Assembly (NCBI GenBank): GCA_037954235.1 | Contig: JBBMOA010000007.1 | Location: 3,477,001-3,541,000 of the forward strand | Origin: Aulostomus chinensis | Taxonomy: Eukaryota; Chordata; Actinopteri; Syngnathiformes; Aulostomidae | Direction: 5' to 3' | DNA: 64,000 nucleotides | Shown: piece by piece, positions 22,322-33,454 of the stretch | Layout of the letters: each line of letters begins with the position of its first letter | Numbering within the stretch: the stretch's first letter is position 1 | The notes under the pieces: model-generated | Told to the model about the DNA's origin: nothing | Databases searched by the model: none | What the model saw: only the letters and a program-made list of their open reading frames with translations | Program-made: the position numbers and the translations under genes

Positions 22322-23242
22322 TCCAAAATAACTTAACACCTCTCTAAAACCGTTATCAAATGTGAAAACCGAATTAAAATGCCAGTAAGCACTCTTGGGT
22401 AAAATATTTTTAAAAGCAACATGACATAAAACCAAAGAATGATTGGTAAAAACCAGCTGGCATGATTCTACACTCCTTAAAAACATTAAAATGACACTTC
22501 AAACAATAAAACGGTCAAGTCTGGCTCAAGAGATCCTATCCTCTCTCAGTTGGGACCACGTGGACTGTCATCAATCTGTGTGCATCCTTGTCCACACATC
22601 CAGGAGGCCGTGAGAGTAGACCAGCTGCTTCAGAGTGTGTTGGGAGGCCGGATGAGGCTCAGTTAAAATCCCCACCCAAGATTAAAAAATCCTCTGAGCC
22701 ACAGCGATTCAATCGAGCATGAATTTTCTCTAGAAAGCTCTTCCTCTCTGTTGTCGTCTTGGTTGGAGCATAAATATTGATAAAAACCAGAGTACGATGC
22801 TCAAACTGTGCTTTGGCTAAAAAACACCTCCCCTTTACTACGTGCTCCACCTCCAGGGATGATGGAGTAAAGGTTCTGGAGAACAGGAAGCCCACTCCAC
22901 CACTGAGACTGGTGTTATGGCTCAAAACCACCTGCCCTTCCCACTCCTTGTTCCAGTCCGCCTCATCGCTCTCATCACTGTGAGTTTCTTGTAAAAATAA
23001 CGCATCAATATGTTTGATCCGTGCTGTGTCAAACACCAAAGCCCGTTTGTCTGGCGCCATTTACATTTAACGTCCCCACTCTAAAAGTAGTCGTTGTGTA
23101 GGAGACGTTAAAAACAAAAAAACAATGGGCCATAAAAAAATAAAACCATAATTCAAATTAGAGCCAACATCCTCATCACAATTAAAAACTAAGTTGCTTT
23201 CTCACTTTATTCATCTGTTTTTTCAATCTAAATATTTCTTGA

Positions 23243-24212
23243 TCAGTGAGATGTTGCTCTGTTTTTAATGAGCTGCCTTGCTGGGCTGTGAAATAGAAGT
23301 TTATCTGGAAAGTGCTGATCCAGATCAAGGCCCTTTATGCCTTTGGTTTGTTGCAGAAACGTTTTAAACACTTTTGCAGGATACCTTTTGTTTTCCTGAC
23401 TAGCAGTCGTCTGGGTGTGGGACAAGTCACTGAGGTCAGACACACTCCCATCACTGTCACTGCTGTCTGCAGCAGTCTGTCGACCAACCAGTCGGCCAGC
23501 TTTACCGCCCACCGCAGCATTCAGCACGCCTCTGTGTTTGCTGCGCCGCTTCACAGGAGCAGGCGTCCACTCAGGCACACAAGCCTCCATCACTCCAACC
23601 TCAGGAGCTGCACCATCCTCACACAACTCACCTGTCCGACCAAATTCAACTGACATCTCACCTGTCTCACACAACTCACCTGTCACCTCACCTGTCTTAC
23701 TTAACTTACTTGTCAACTCACCCAACTCATCTAACTTACCTGTCACTTCACCTGTCCCCCCCAACTCACCTGTCTCTTCCACCACCTCACCTCTCTCCTC
23801 CACAAACTCACCTGTCTCCCCCACCACCTCATTCCCCTCCCTTTCACCTAACATGTCCACTATCTCACCTGTCTCCCCCACCACCTCACCTGTATCACCT
23901 ATCGTCCCGGTCTCACTCACCCCCGGTTTGTCAGGGCCGCTGCCGCTGCCGCCGCCCCCGGCTCCAAACCCTGCGGGGCGGGTCCCGCCTCGGCCGAAGC
24001 GGCCCGGTTCGGACAAGCTCGGACAAGGTGTCCCTCCTCCCCGCAGCCGAAGCATTTTAACAGGGAGGAGGTGGCGAACAGTGGGTAGTCGAACCGTCCA
24101 CCCGCACCATGAAGCGATAGTTCAACTCCTCGGCTCTGTTGTTTAATATCATGAACACTTGTCTGCGATGAGACACGACGTGTTTCAACAATGGTGACTT
24201 ACACCCAGAAAG
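23243..24212 (-). pseudogene. LINE ORF1 (nucleic-acid-binding), unit 1
   Basis: A CCHC zinc knuckle (CFGCGEEGHLV-type) is coded at about 24,000-24,060, followed by acidic TGEVVGETGE-type repeats and a basic KRRSKHRGVLN stretch. A one-base shift before the knuckle separates it from the upstream NYRFMVRVDG segment, and the N-terminal half is deleted. It would bind element RNA if intact. Confidence 0.65.
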
Positions 24213-24309
24213 CAAAAGAATAAAGAGAAAAAAAGATAGAAAAAAAGGGAAAAGAAGCCAAAACTCTCTCTCCCACTCTGCTCCTCCACTCTCACTCCTC
24301 TCACACAGG

Positions 24310-24835
24310 AAGATTTTTGTTTTAATTTTTAACTCCACTTTATTTTGAGAAATGTACAGTTTCCAAACTTAAAAGCACTCTTAAAAACAACACATTTAAA
24401 ACACAATTTTCCTACAATTTGTCAATTTAGTTTTTAAAAAATTCAGTAAAGTGTAAAAATTTGTTGTCTTAAATAGCACATAAAATACCATTATGGCACC
24501 AGGTTTCCATAAAAGTTTGCAGGTCACCGGACATTTTATGAAAACCAAAGTCCAGCGTCAGTCTGCACCTCACGTTGCAGCGCCACACTGAGGCCGCGTC
24601 CTGTCCTGGCCGCTCCTCAACTCTGTTTCTCCTGGACACGTACGTGGCCAGCTTTGCTGTGCCAGAAACAAAGTTGAGAAGCTGCCATTTCTTTTCCCTT
24701 ATTTTCTTTCCTGTCATACCACAAATGAATGTCTTCTCTGACAACTGCACATTAAATCAGTTAAAAACCTGAGTTAAAAGAGTGAGGAAACCCGACAGTC
24801 TCTCACACTCGATAAAAACATGAAAAATTGAAAAC
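24310..24835 (-). mobile_element. Second Tx1-like LINE 3' fragment (unit 1)
   Basis: Only the ORF2 C-terminus and 3' UTR remain: HVFIECERLSGFLTLLTQVF, KWQLLNFVSGTAKLATYVS and RRNRVEERPGQDAASVWRC. It is clearly diverged from the main LINE, so it is a separate insertion. It abuts repeat R at 24,836. Confidence 0.75.
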
Positions 24836-24855
24836 GTCACGGGTGCTGAGGGCTG

Positions 24856-25076
24856 AGGGAGGCTCGAGGCGGGGGACTGGAGACTCAAGGCAGGGGACTG
24901 GAGGCTCGAGGTGGGGGACTGGAGACTCAAGGCGGGGGACTGGAGGCTCGAGGCGGGGGACTGGAGACTCAAGGCGGGGGACTGGAGGCTCGAGGTGGGG
25001 GACTGGAGGCTCGAGGCGGGGGACTGGAGACTCAAGGCAGGGGACTGGAGGCTCGAGGCGGGGGACTGGAGGCTAA
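24856..25076. repeat. 21-bp minisatellite, unit 1
   Basis: About 11 units of ggactggaggctcgaggcggg alternating with ggactggagactcaaggcggg. Frames through it on both strands are by-products of the 21-bp period. Confidence 0.9.
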
Positions 25077-25092
25077 CCCTAACCCTAACCCT
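25074..25092. repeat. Short interstitial telomere-like repeat
   Basis: taaccctaaccctaaccc, three vertebrate telomere units. Two-unit versions lie at about 39,511-39,522, 48,304-48,315 and 61,484-61,495, always just right of the 21-bp minisatellite. Confidence 0.8.
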
Positions 25093-25552
25093 TGAGACAG
25101 GGGCTGGAGGCTTGAGACAGAACCCTGGAAGCTCATGACTGGAAGTGGGACACTGGAGGCTCGCGAGTGGAGACAACAAGACGTGTGACAAGACACAAAC
25201 AACGTGAACTAAAGACAACGAACACTCTTGACAACTGACACGAAACTGATGACAAACTAAGACTCATGACAATGACCTGACGCGGACAAAGGGAAACACA
25301 GAGGTAAAATCCACAAGGGAACTAAGCACAGGTGGTGTCATCACCCAGGTGAGACACATGAGGCAATCACAGGGAGGAGCACAGGAAGCAGGACACTGAC
25401 TTCACAACACAACAGGAAACACAGGACAGGGATCGTGACATCATCACCTCTCTCAAACAAATTCAACAAAAAATGAACATTATAAAGTGTGTAAATATTA
25501 ATGGACAAGGCCCTTATGTAGAAACATATACAGTAGCATATATGTATATATT

Positions 25553-26373
25553 AGGGGTGTTACAAAATTTCACGTCATGACATTTTATGAAATAAAAATG
25601 ACAAAATAAAATTCAAAGATGCAAGAAATGTAAAAAAAAAAAACGGTGCTGCGCACCACCAACTGATGATTTTTGACCCTCTCACCTACTGGACACACAA
25701 ATTCGAAGAAGAAGAAGAAAACCGTAGCAACGCCACAGAAGAAGAAGAAGCGGTGAAACAAATATTTCTGAATGGAGGAAGACGAGGTCGAACAAGTAGC
25801 GGATGCTCCTTCATCAATCAAATCGGTTGCGTGGACGTATTTTGGCTTCCCATGGAAAAGACAAGGCAACGGTGAGACGATGGAGGATGAAACAAAGACC
25901 GTGGTCCAACTATGAGGGTCCACAACAGCGGAGACTGCAGCGAGCACCACTGGCATGATAGGAGGTTCTGAACCTGTTGAGGGCTCAGTGTTCCAGCTCC
26001 CTGAGGTCAGACATTCTAGATCTAGACTGGACTGCAGCCCTGAGCATGAGTGAACATTTGTTTTCCTTTTCATCAAGAAAGGATTTGGCCCCGTTGTTCA
26101 CAACACAGCACTTTTTTAATTGAAATTTAAGGTTTGTATTTGTATTGTAGTCTAAATAACGGAAAAAAAATACAAATCTATTGTTTTTTTTAAAAAAGAG
26201 CATTTTATTTTGTACTGACAGCAAAAACTTGTATGTCTGCATTTTAAGGAAAAAATAAAGAATATTTGATTTCTACATTTCTGATTGTTGATTTTCTTGA
26301 ATATTTATTTCGTATCGTGAGTATACGGTACCGTATGTATCATTTCGTGAGTCGACTATTTTGTTGCACCCCT
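25553..26373 (+). mobile_element. hAT-like element with BED-finger remnant (unit 1)
   Basis: 821 bp, AGGGGTGTTACA to TGTTGCACCCCT. It has the same BED-like start (MEEDEVEQVADAPSSIKSV, about 25,770) and the same in-frame TGA/TAG losses as the copy at 5.15 kb. It keeps the empty SINE target GACATTTTATGA near 25,580. Confidence 0.6.
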
Positions 26374-26705
26374 TGTAAAAAATAAATAAATAAAAATATA
26401 TATATGTGATTTTGTATATTTCTACTGAAGCGTCTTGTGGGTCTCCAGTGTCGTCTCTTGTTGTCTCACCCTGCTCTTTAAGGGGGATGCAGGGGAGCAA
26501 AGATGGATTCCAAGGCCTTGGTCTCAAGTCCACGTCAAAGCATCATCATCAAAGCAGGAGCTTGGCTGGCTCAAGGCGATCCAGGTCCTGAACCCTGGCA
26601 GACCCATCTGTGGTCAGGCCACATTGGCGCAGGGCACAGTAGCAGGTCATGTCTGACCACCAGGAGAATCGTGGCCCCACAGTCTAGCGACTGCAGGGTG
26701 CCGGC

Positions 26706-27552
26706 TCATTCATCTGCACCAGGCCAAAGTCGGCTGCTGCTGAGTGGAACATCCAGATCTTCTGGCTCGGCGACCAAATCCCTCAGGGTAGCTTTTAGTT
26801 TGAAGAGCTTTCCCATAAAATTGTCCTGATGTCTCAGGAACTCTCTGATGGCAGGGTTCGTGGGCTCGTCCTGGTACATGGACACGCAGAGGACAGTTAG
26901 CACACTCACAGACAATTAAAAATAAAACTGGCCACAGATTTCTACTGGATCAGCAGTCCTACCTTATCACACAGTAGTCTGGTTCAGTGGGGACCTGGGC
27001 GAACCCTGTGGAGGAGCTAAACAAGACGCCATGGTCTTCTCGCTCATCGTCCTCCACCACTGAAAGACAACAAAGAAACATTTTTATGACGCGTCTCTGT
27101 CTGTAGTTTTGTACTCAGTGGATCTCTGAATAATGTTGTGGTGTATTTGAGTTTCAATTCTTACCATCATTCTCCTCCAGTTTCTCTCCCCCATCAACAT
27201 TGACGTTCTCATCAACAGTGATGTTCTCGTCAACAAGGACGTTCTCCTCAACAGTGGGGTTCTCCTCAGCGATGACGTTCTCGTCAACAGGGACGTTCTA
27301 CTCAACAGTGGGGTTCTCCTCAGCGATGACGTTCTCGTCAACAGGGACGTTCTCATCAACAGTGGGGTTCTCGTCAACAAGGACGTTCTCCTCAACAGTG
27401 GGGTTCTCCTCAGCGATGACGTTCTCCTCAACAGGGACGTTCTACTCAACAGTGGGGCTCTCCTCAGCGATGACGTTCTCGTCAACAGGGACGTTCTACT
27501 CAACAGTGGGGTTCTCGTCAGCAGTGGTGTTCACATCACCAGTGGCGTTCCT
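26706..27552 (-). pseudogene. Gene remnant with acidic 18-bp repeat exon (unit 1)
   Basis: Three minus-strand exons join in phase: 27,552-27,165 (388 nt, donor ATG|GTAAG), 27,059-26,971 (donor TGT|GTGATA) and 26,870-26,706 (TGA stop). The first exon is built of 18-bp units reading ENVPVD/ENVIAE/ENPTVE. The next exon reads VVEDDEREDHGVLFSSSTGF. The last has DEPTNPAIREFLRHQDNFMG then KLFKLKATLRDLV. I do not recognise the family. Three in-frame TAG codons (27,298-27,300, 27,442-27,444, 27,496-27,498) interrupt the repeat exon, and no start exon was found. It may be a dead gene, or the repeat exon may be non-coding. An alternative donor AAG|GTAGG at 26,961 breaks phase and is lost in unit 2. Confidence 0.45.
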
Positions 27553-27834
27553 CTGTTTTAAACCCAAAAGACGTCAAATTCAGCAGTGAGATGATGAACA
27601 TCACGTGTAAATATGCTAAACCAATAAATGGCTCAGACAGAGCTGTGCCCTCCCTCATCGCCATCAGAGTTTTCCTGGTCGGACGTTGAGGCACAGCAGA
27701 GGAATGGATGAACTGCATCCATCAGTTTAGAAACGAAGAAATCCCAAGCAAAAGACATCTTTCAGTTCTTCCAAAAAATAGACGAGATTCCTTCATGAGT
27801 TTGCTGTCAGCTGCTTGTCTGCTATGGGAACCCT

Positions 27835-28440
27835 TGTGCAAGGCAAGGCAGTTTTACTTGTAGAGCCCGTTCTTTCAAACAGTTTGTCTCAAAGGGCTTC
27901 ACCTGGCATCTTAACAACATCCTCTGCCCTCAGAGCCTCACATCGACTGAGGAGGAACTCCATAGAAAACCTTTAACAGGGAAAAATCTGAGGAACATCA
28001 GGGTGAGCAACAGAGGAGGATCCCTCACTAGGAGGGACAGATGTGCAGGAGATGTTGTTACAGACAAGAAAAGAGTTTATAATACAAATGTGGAAAACAT
28101 GGAAATGTTAATAGATGAGGAAGGAAAGGAGAGGAGAGGAGGAGAGGGCTCCATGTAACCTGATGTGTCCCCCAGCAGTCTAAGCCTATAGCAGCATAGC
28201 TATCAAAGGTTCAGAGCTACCTGAACCAGTCCTAACTGAAGGCTCTGTCATAAAGGAAAGTCTTAATCCTGGACTTAAATGGAGTTCATGTGTCTGCCTC
28301 TCTGACCCATGGAGAGATGCTGGTTCCACAGTAGAGGAGCCGGTACCTGAAGGCTCTACCTCCCAGTCTGTTCTTAGAGACACTGGGAATCACTAACCAG
28401 GGGCAGATCCAGAGTTTTTTCAGGGGGGTGCAGTGTTACC
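27835..28440. repeat. Dispersed fish repeats (unit 1)
   Basis: About 27,835-27,910 is the ggcaaggcag/ttttacttgtagagc type of dispersed repeat. About 28,150-28,400 (cccagcagtctaagcctata, then ggagccggtacctgaaggct) matches a common percomorph interspersed repeat of class unknown to me. The unit 2 equivalents lie at 51,430-51,960. Confidence 0.5.
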
Positions 28441-28491
28441 ATGACTTACTTTGCGGTGGCCAGTGTCACCCCAGCCAGAGAGGTTAAAGGT

Positions 28492-30113
28492 GCTGGACCT
28501 TTATTTCAAGCAGCCATGTTGTTGAGGGTGCAGGTGCCATTGTCTGCTCTGTAGTCACAGACTGCCTCCACATTCTTCCTGTTGCATATTTAACATGGTT
28601 ACATTGATGTGTGAACTCAGGCCTTTGTTGAGGGTCCATATGCACAACACATTTTTGACCAGCAAAAATTCTAATTTCTCTCAGGGCTCATTGAAGGGTC
28701 AGAAAATGATTCCAATTGCATGGAACATGAATTTGGAATAATTCTTTCTTCTGTTCTTAGGACTCTGCTGGCAAAAGTGAGTCCTCCCCTCACAGTCCTG
28801 CTGACAGCATCAGTGTGACTCCTGGCTACACGCTTTGATGGAAACGCAGCTGAACTTCAATCAAAGAGCCGACAGCCACTAACCTGCACTCTAGCTCCTG
28901 CTGCAGCCATGCGCCAATGGCCAGGCTGCTGCATCTCAAGAACCAATCAATGAGCTCAAATATTACCAACAGAAGGAGAGCCAAACCATCAGCGCCACGT
29001 TAACCAACATGGCCACAGACTCTCTGGTGACTGGGGGCCAACACCAGCTGCAGCATGGAAAGATGACAACTTAAATGCAGAAACCATGTCAAATAAGCAA
29101 GAACCACCTTAATCTTACCAAAACACTGGAAGTAAAACGTGAACTTAACATGAACAAACAGCATTCCTTGCCTGTCTCCTCATCATTTCATCCTGATGCC
29201 TCAGAAGAGCTTTCATTGCACATTAAAGAGAAAGTCTCATATGGAAGAAATACACAACTCCTTTCCTTGTAGTACCCAGATAACAGAATACTCTGGTAAA
29301 AGTACAAGTCTCCTTTCAAAATTATAAGTAGAAGTAGACAAGTGTTTGATGCTGAGTAAATTTAAGTGTCATAATTAAAAGTACACATTCTACAGAACAT
29401 TTGTGAATTCTAGTGCTTGAACATGTTGAGTAAAAGAACCCCTGACCTCTAAAGGTCATATTGGAATTCTGTGTTTTGATTTTGCTGCTCTGATTGCCGA
29501 AATTGCCAGGCTTTTAATTTGAAAGTACATCATCGTCATCATCAGTTTCTTTGTTTTTCTTTGCATCAGCTTTTTCTTCAAAGTGATTGATGGGTTCAGA
29601 CAGTTGACGAGGTAATAACTACAGCAGTGGAATCCTCTTCTATGCAGGCGCTCAAATAAAAAGCAAATCCCTCATCGCTGTGATTGAATGCTCTCAGTTA
29701 TAATCAAGAAGTTCAATGTTGTTTGTGTGCAGTGACACTTAAATCAAGCTACAATTCAATGTGAATCCAGACACAATCTAAAAAAATCCCAACAGGAGTC
29801 GTACTTCCTGCGATGTTTAGCAGGTCATCACTTGCATGAGAAGGTTAAGCTGGTGAGCATAGCAGTGGACGTAGTGTGCATTCACGTAAACATCCTGGAC
29901 CTTCTTCTGCAGACCACTTGTGGTTCCTCTCGTGACACCTGCTCCATCGTATGCTTGGGAAATGAGCTGGTTCTTCTGGCCATCAGGGAGAATGGAGCTC
30001 AACCTATCCAGAAGTGCTGAGGCTCTTTGGAGAGGCATGAACTCAAAAATCCATCCATCCATCCATCGTCATCTTCCACTTATTCCTACACATTAAGGGT
30101 CGCGGGGGGACTG
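28492..30113. other. 1.6-kb segment present in unit 1 only
   Basis: Unit 2 joins ggtg directly to gagccta at 52,036, with TG as possible microhomology. The segment contains the core of the ZMYM1/hAT-like fragment and the SINE tail; otherwise nothing recognised. Confidence 0.85.
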
Positions 30114-30620
30114 GAGCCTATCCCAGCGTCAACGGGCGAGAGGCGGGGTTCACCCTGGACAGGTCGCCAGTCCATCGCAGGGCCGACATAGAGAGACGAA
30201 ACACCATTCACACTCACATTCATACCTACGGTCAATTTACAGTATCAATCAGCCTAGTCCCCTCTTGATGTCTTTGGACTGTGGGAGGAAGCTGGAGTAC
30301 CAGAGAGAACCCACGCAGACACGGGGAGAACATGGAGACTCACACAGAAAGATCCCGTGCCCGAGCCGGGACTCGAACCCGGAACCTTCTTGCTGTGAGG
30401 CCACAGTGCTGACCACTGCACCACCGTGCAGCCCGAAATCAAAAATCCTCTCTTGGAAATCATGGGCTTGGTCATCATTTTAGAGAGGATGTGCCTGTTT
30501 TGCCAACCTCCTCATTGTGCTTGCGGATCCTGATCCTGCAGCCTTCATCGAGCTGACATGAAACGTTTTTTTCAAGTCCCAGTGCATTTTCCATGTGGAT
30601 CGCAGTTTGTTCATGCTTCT
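29817..30620 (-). pseudogene. ZMYM1/hAT-transposase-like fragment (unit 1)
   Basis: The minus-strand frame 30,062-29,817 reads LISQAYDGAGVTRG then VNAHYVHCYAHQLNLLMQVM, a signature of the hAT-derived ZMYM1/DUF4371 protein family. On the other side of the SINE, 30,600-30,450 reads CQLDEGCRIRIRKHNEEV, which fits the upstream part of the same family. The SINE at 30,053 splits it. Too short to be functional. Unit 2 keeps only the upstream part (about 52,375-52,550). Confidence 0.6.
30053..30434 (-). mobile_element. V-type SINE, full length, antisense (unit 1)
   Basis: Reverse orientation: (atcc)n tail at the left, B-box complement GGACTCGAACC near 30,371 and head at 30,434. The target duplication GAACTCAAAAATCC (30,039-30,052) is matched at 30,435-30,448 with one change. 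It interrupts the ZMYM1/hAT-like fragment. Confidence 0.9.
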
Positions 30621-33093
30621 TTGCCTTTTCTGAACAGTGCTTCACTCAGTAATATCTGTATTGATCCATGCTGGGTCAGAGCCTGACGTTTGAAAAAGGA
30701 GGCGGGGAGAGCAGAATAAAGCGTTAGCTTCACTACACTCAGTTGGCCAATCCTCGTTGCTAAACCAGGTCCAGAAAAAGACCAGGTGTAGCGCCTCCCT
30801 CTGTCTTTGGACTGCTGATTGACTGCGATGGTCGGCTGATCAGGTCCACGCTCTGTTCGGTCAATCTTCTCCTGACATGTTTTCCTCTCAATACATGTTG
30901 TATTAAGGGACTTCAATGAATTATTTGATCTTTCTCTCCATTTTGTGTCTCTGTCCCATCGTCTCCAACTGCCATGACTTAAAACCTCTTCCACTCGCAG
31001 CATGTTTTCACGAAAAAAACGCCTAAAAAGACATACCCATCGTAAATGTGTATTACTACACTTTACTAAAGGTTATATGCATGTTCTTGATGTCCTTGGA
31101 CATCTAGGGACTTCAGAGAATGTGTTCCAAGTGTCAGAAGCGTTGTATCTGTCATTAAGCCTGAGTCAATTGGAATAAACCAGAGGAAAAATTTCATTTT
31201 TTTACTCTCGCCAAAATATTTTATTTTTTTGACAGAGGAAAACACTATGCCAGCAATGATTTCAGGCACCCAAACACCACTGATAAGCTTCATCCACTCC
31301 TTGACCACAAATTTACCAAAGTTGATAGAATTTGGGCCAACAGTGAAGCCCACATCAAGGATTTTGTAAGGATACACCCAGGAGAGAACTCAGTTTTCAA
31401 ATTGTGCCAAAGGGATTATTTTAACCGGCTCCAAATTACAATAAATTTTAATTTTAGTTGTCTACTATTGGAGCTTTCGGCTTTTGTTCAGCGGTCTGCC
31501 TTCGTCTGTGGGGCGCTGCGTGTAAAAGACGGCGAGAGCGCATAGTTTGCGCAGGTTTTACGCTCGAAGTTTTACGTAGCTGGGATTTGTAGTTCTTGGA
31601 ATGGTAGGTGTCGATCGATTCAGTAGCTTCTCCCCTTTCCAAAGACTACAAACGCTGCCGTGAAGAAGAAGTCTACGCGACACTATTCAACTTTGATTCC
31701 TCAGTGGTCGCAAAATTTAAATGTCCCGATTTCGTGCATAATCAGATTAAAATCACCAGAAAAAGGCAACGTTTACACGGATGAACAAAAAAACTTTACT
31801 CATCATTGACTATATAAAATTATCCTGCTCATCTAAATATACACATACGTACAGATCAGAATATTACTTTATTATTTCATTTTGCCCTAATTTTTTTAAT
31901 GTCTTATAGAAGGCAATGTGGTGGGGCGGCACCCTAGCGCCCTCCATGGGTCAGCTGCCACTGGTGCAACGCAACTTTTTGGTTTTTATGTTGAAGGTTG
32001 TCAACTACGTTGGGTGCAGAGTGAAGTATGAATTCATGCATTCATCCTGCCTGGTTTCAGAAAGGCAAAGCCGCTGCTGTTGTTTGCAATGAATACACTG
32101 TTAGACGGCACCACCAGGCAAAATATGGCACCTTCAGTGTGGCCTTTCCACTCCACACAGAGGCCAGCAGTGCAATCGAGCACTGGCAGCAAGCTGGCAC
32201 AGCGCGAGCATGAGGATTCACATCTCAACAGAAAGTTACCAGAGCGTCATTGAAGTGTCTTTGGTACTCGTGAGGCCATTCACTAAACAGAGGTCACGGT
32301 GACAGTTGAGGAGGAACGAGCTGCTGATGAGCTGATGGATGGAGTCGTTGCCTCAGTGAAACTGATGCTTTCTGCCAGGTCTGCTACCCACCACATGGAC
32401 GCGCTGCATGATGGATCCCAGACACGACGCCACATGGGGGCCTCTCCAGAGATTTGTGAGTAAACTGCAGAATCCTGTTAAGCACTTTGGATCATAAAGA
32501 AGGTCAGTTCAGCTTGAAATTCATGCATTTTTGCATGCAAACAGAGAAATAAAAATACTCATTCAATACAGCCACACAGTGAGTCTACACATTTATATTT
32601 TCCCAGGTAGAGTAGACATCCAGGTGGTAAAGAGGGGCTCGCTCCACATTCAACCTGATCAGGAAACCACAGTCAGAAACAGAGAGGCAAGGCAAGGCAA
32701 GGCAAATGTATTTGTATAGCACCATTCATGCACAGGGAAATTCATAGTGCTTTACAGAGCTAAAGAGGGAATTGAAAGTTAGAAAGAGTTCAAAATCAAA
32801 TACGTGAATTAAAACATTCAAAAGTCATTTAAAATCAATAAAACAGTTCAAAATTAATTTGAGGCAGGGACAACTAAAGATCTCTCATAAATAAGTTATT
32901 GCAGATTTATTAATCTTTGTGAATCAACAACATTGGTTAGCATTACATTAGCAACATTAGCAGGCTAGGCTAACCCCACCTGCCCAGTCATGTGGGTCAT
33001 CTTGGCACAATCGGAATTCTAACTGAGTCAGAATTCAGACATCTTCTCACATCACACAACCCTGCCTGCCAACATGGGGTCATTTTCAAAAGT
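30621..33093. other. Kinase upstream region (unit 1), no clear gene
   Basis: Short frames such as 31,377-31,066 (minus) have no family features that I recognise. About 32,690-32,760 is the common ggcaaggcaaatttatttgt dispersed repeat. The tttgtagttcttggaatgg area near 31,590 looks repeat-derived. Confidence 0.3.
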
Positions 33094-33219
33094 TATAAAA
33101 GACCTCACTTGATCACCTCAGACATTTCAACCTTGGTGCAACCTTTGTCAGAGGAAGACAACATCAAAACACAAATAATCCCCGTTTCTACACAGAGAAC
33201 GGTATTTTGTTGTGAACAG
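33094..33219 (+). promoter_or_regulatory. TATA box and 5' UTR exon of kinase gene (unit 1)
   Basis: TATAAAAG at 33,094-33,101. A transcript starting about 25-30 bp downstream would include a short non-coding exon ending at the donor AACAG|GTGAGC (33,219). It splices to the acceptor tatttcag at 33,438, sixteen bases before the ATG. Fully conserved in unit 2. Confidence 0.55.
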
Positions 33220-33454
33220 GTGAGCTAAAAGGGTTTGAATACAAAGCGGTCGTTAGTTCCTGAAGATGTCAATTATATCAGACACAGTATTGAAGTTTTA
33301 AATTTGCTCCATTGAAACAGGGTGAGGCCGAATATTAACTTTGTCATCAACCTTATCACGTCTAGTTTCAATTGTTGATCTTTCACACGTAGAAAGAGAC
33401 GTCTCGCTCGTGTTCTCAATGTCGTGTCTTTATTTCAGTCTCAGAAAACCAACT

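Larger units (their letters stand above)
17889..23060 (-). pseudogene. LINE ORF2 (endonuclease/reverse transcriptase), unit 1
   Basis: APE part at 23,060-22,659 (LFLQETHSDESDEADWN; VFINIYAP; LGGDFN). Linker at 21,740-21,324. RT part has GRKAPVFDGLTVEFYKA (about 21,110), GLILLDQEKAF (about 20,300) and a YVDD catalytic box at 19,337-19,348. The C-terminal frame 18,971-17,889 includes ADLQWRILHGA and a CPFC-x-H-x-C zinc motif. RT block A has lost residues after KAF, and three insertions plus frameshifts kill it. Confidence 0.8.
17801..24309 (-). mobile_element. Tx1/L1-like LINE, unit 1, with nested insertions
   Basis: Minus-strand non-LTR retrotransposon. Order 5' to 3': 5' UTR, ORF1 (acidic, zinc knuckle), ORF2 with APE endonuclease, reverse transcriptase and a C-terminal CCHC region. 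The sequence style matches fish Tx1-clade elements. It is broken by an unclassified 578-bp insertion (21,744-22,321), a solo LTR (20,499-20,940) and a second solo LTR (19,476-20,118). About 475 bp of ORF1 present in unit 2 is missing at 24,214. It cannot move. Confidence 0.85.
24836..25440. repeat. Repeat R, copy 2, with minisatellite
   Basis: Begins GTCACGGG, ends ATCGTGACA. The ends are short inverted repeats (GTCACG/CGTGAC), so an LTR-like or DNA element is possible. The left half is the 21-bp minisatellite, then taaccctaaccctaaccc. Confidence 0.75.

Noticed and set aside
25074..25092. Chromosome end or telomere fusion
   Set aside because: Only 2-3 units, at the same place within a dispersed repeat in four copies.
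24757..25218. SLQSPA/GDWRLEAG repeat proteins on both strands
   Set aside because: They are translations of a 21-bp minisatellite in a mobile repeat, not genes.
27200..27589. Plus-strand FSSTxTFSSTVGF repeat frame
   Set aside because: Shadow of the minus-strand ENVPVD repeat exon, which has matching flanking splice sites and exons.
31066..31377. 103-residue minus-strand frame upstream of the kinase
   Set aside because: No recognised motif. The unit 2 copy is shortened by frame changes, so selection on it is unlikely.
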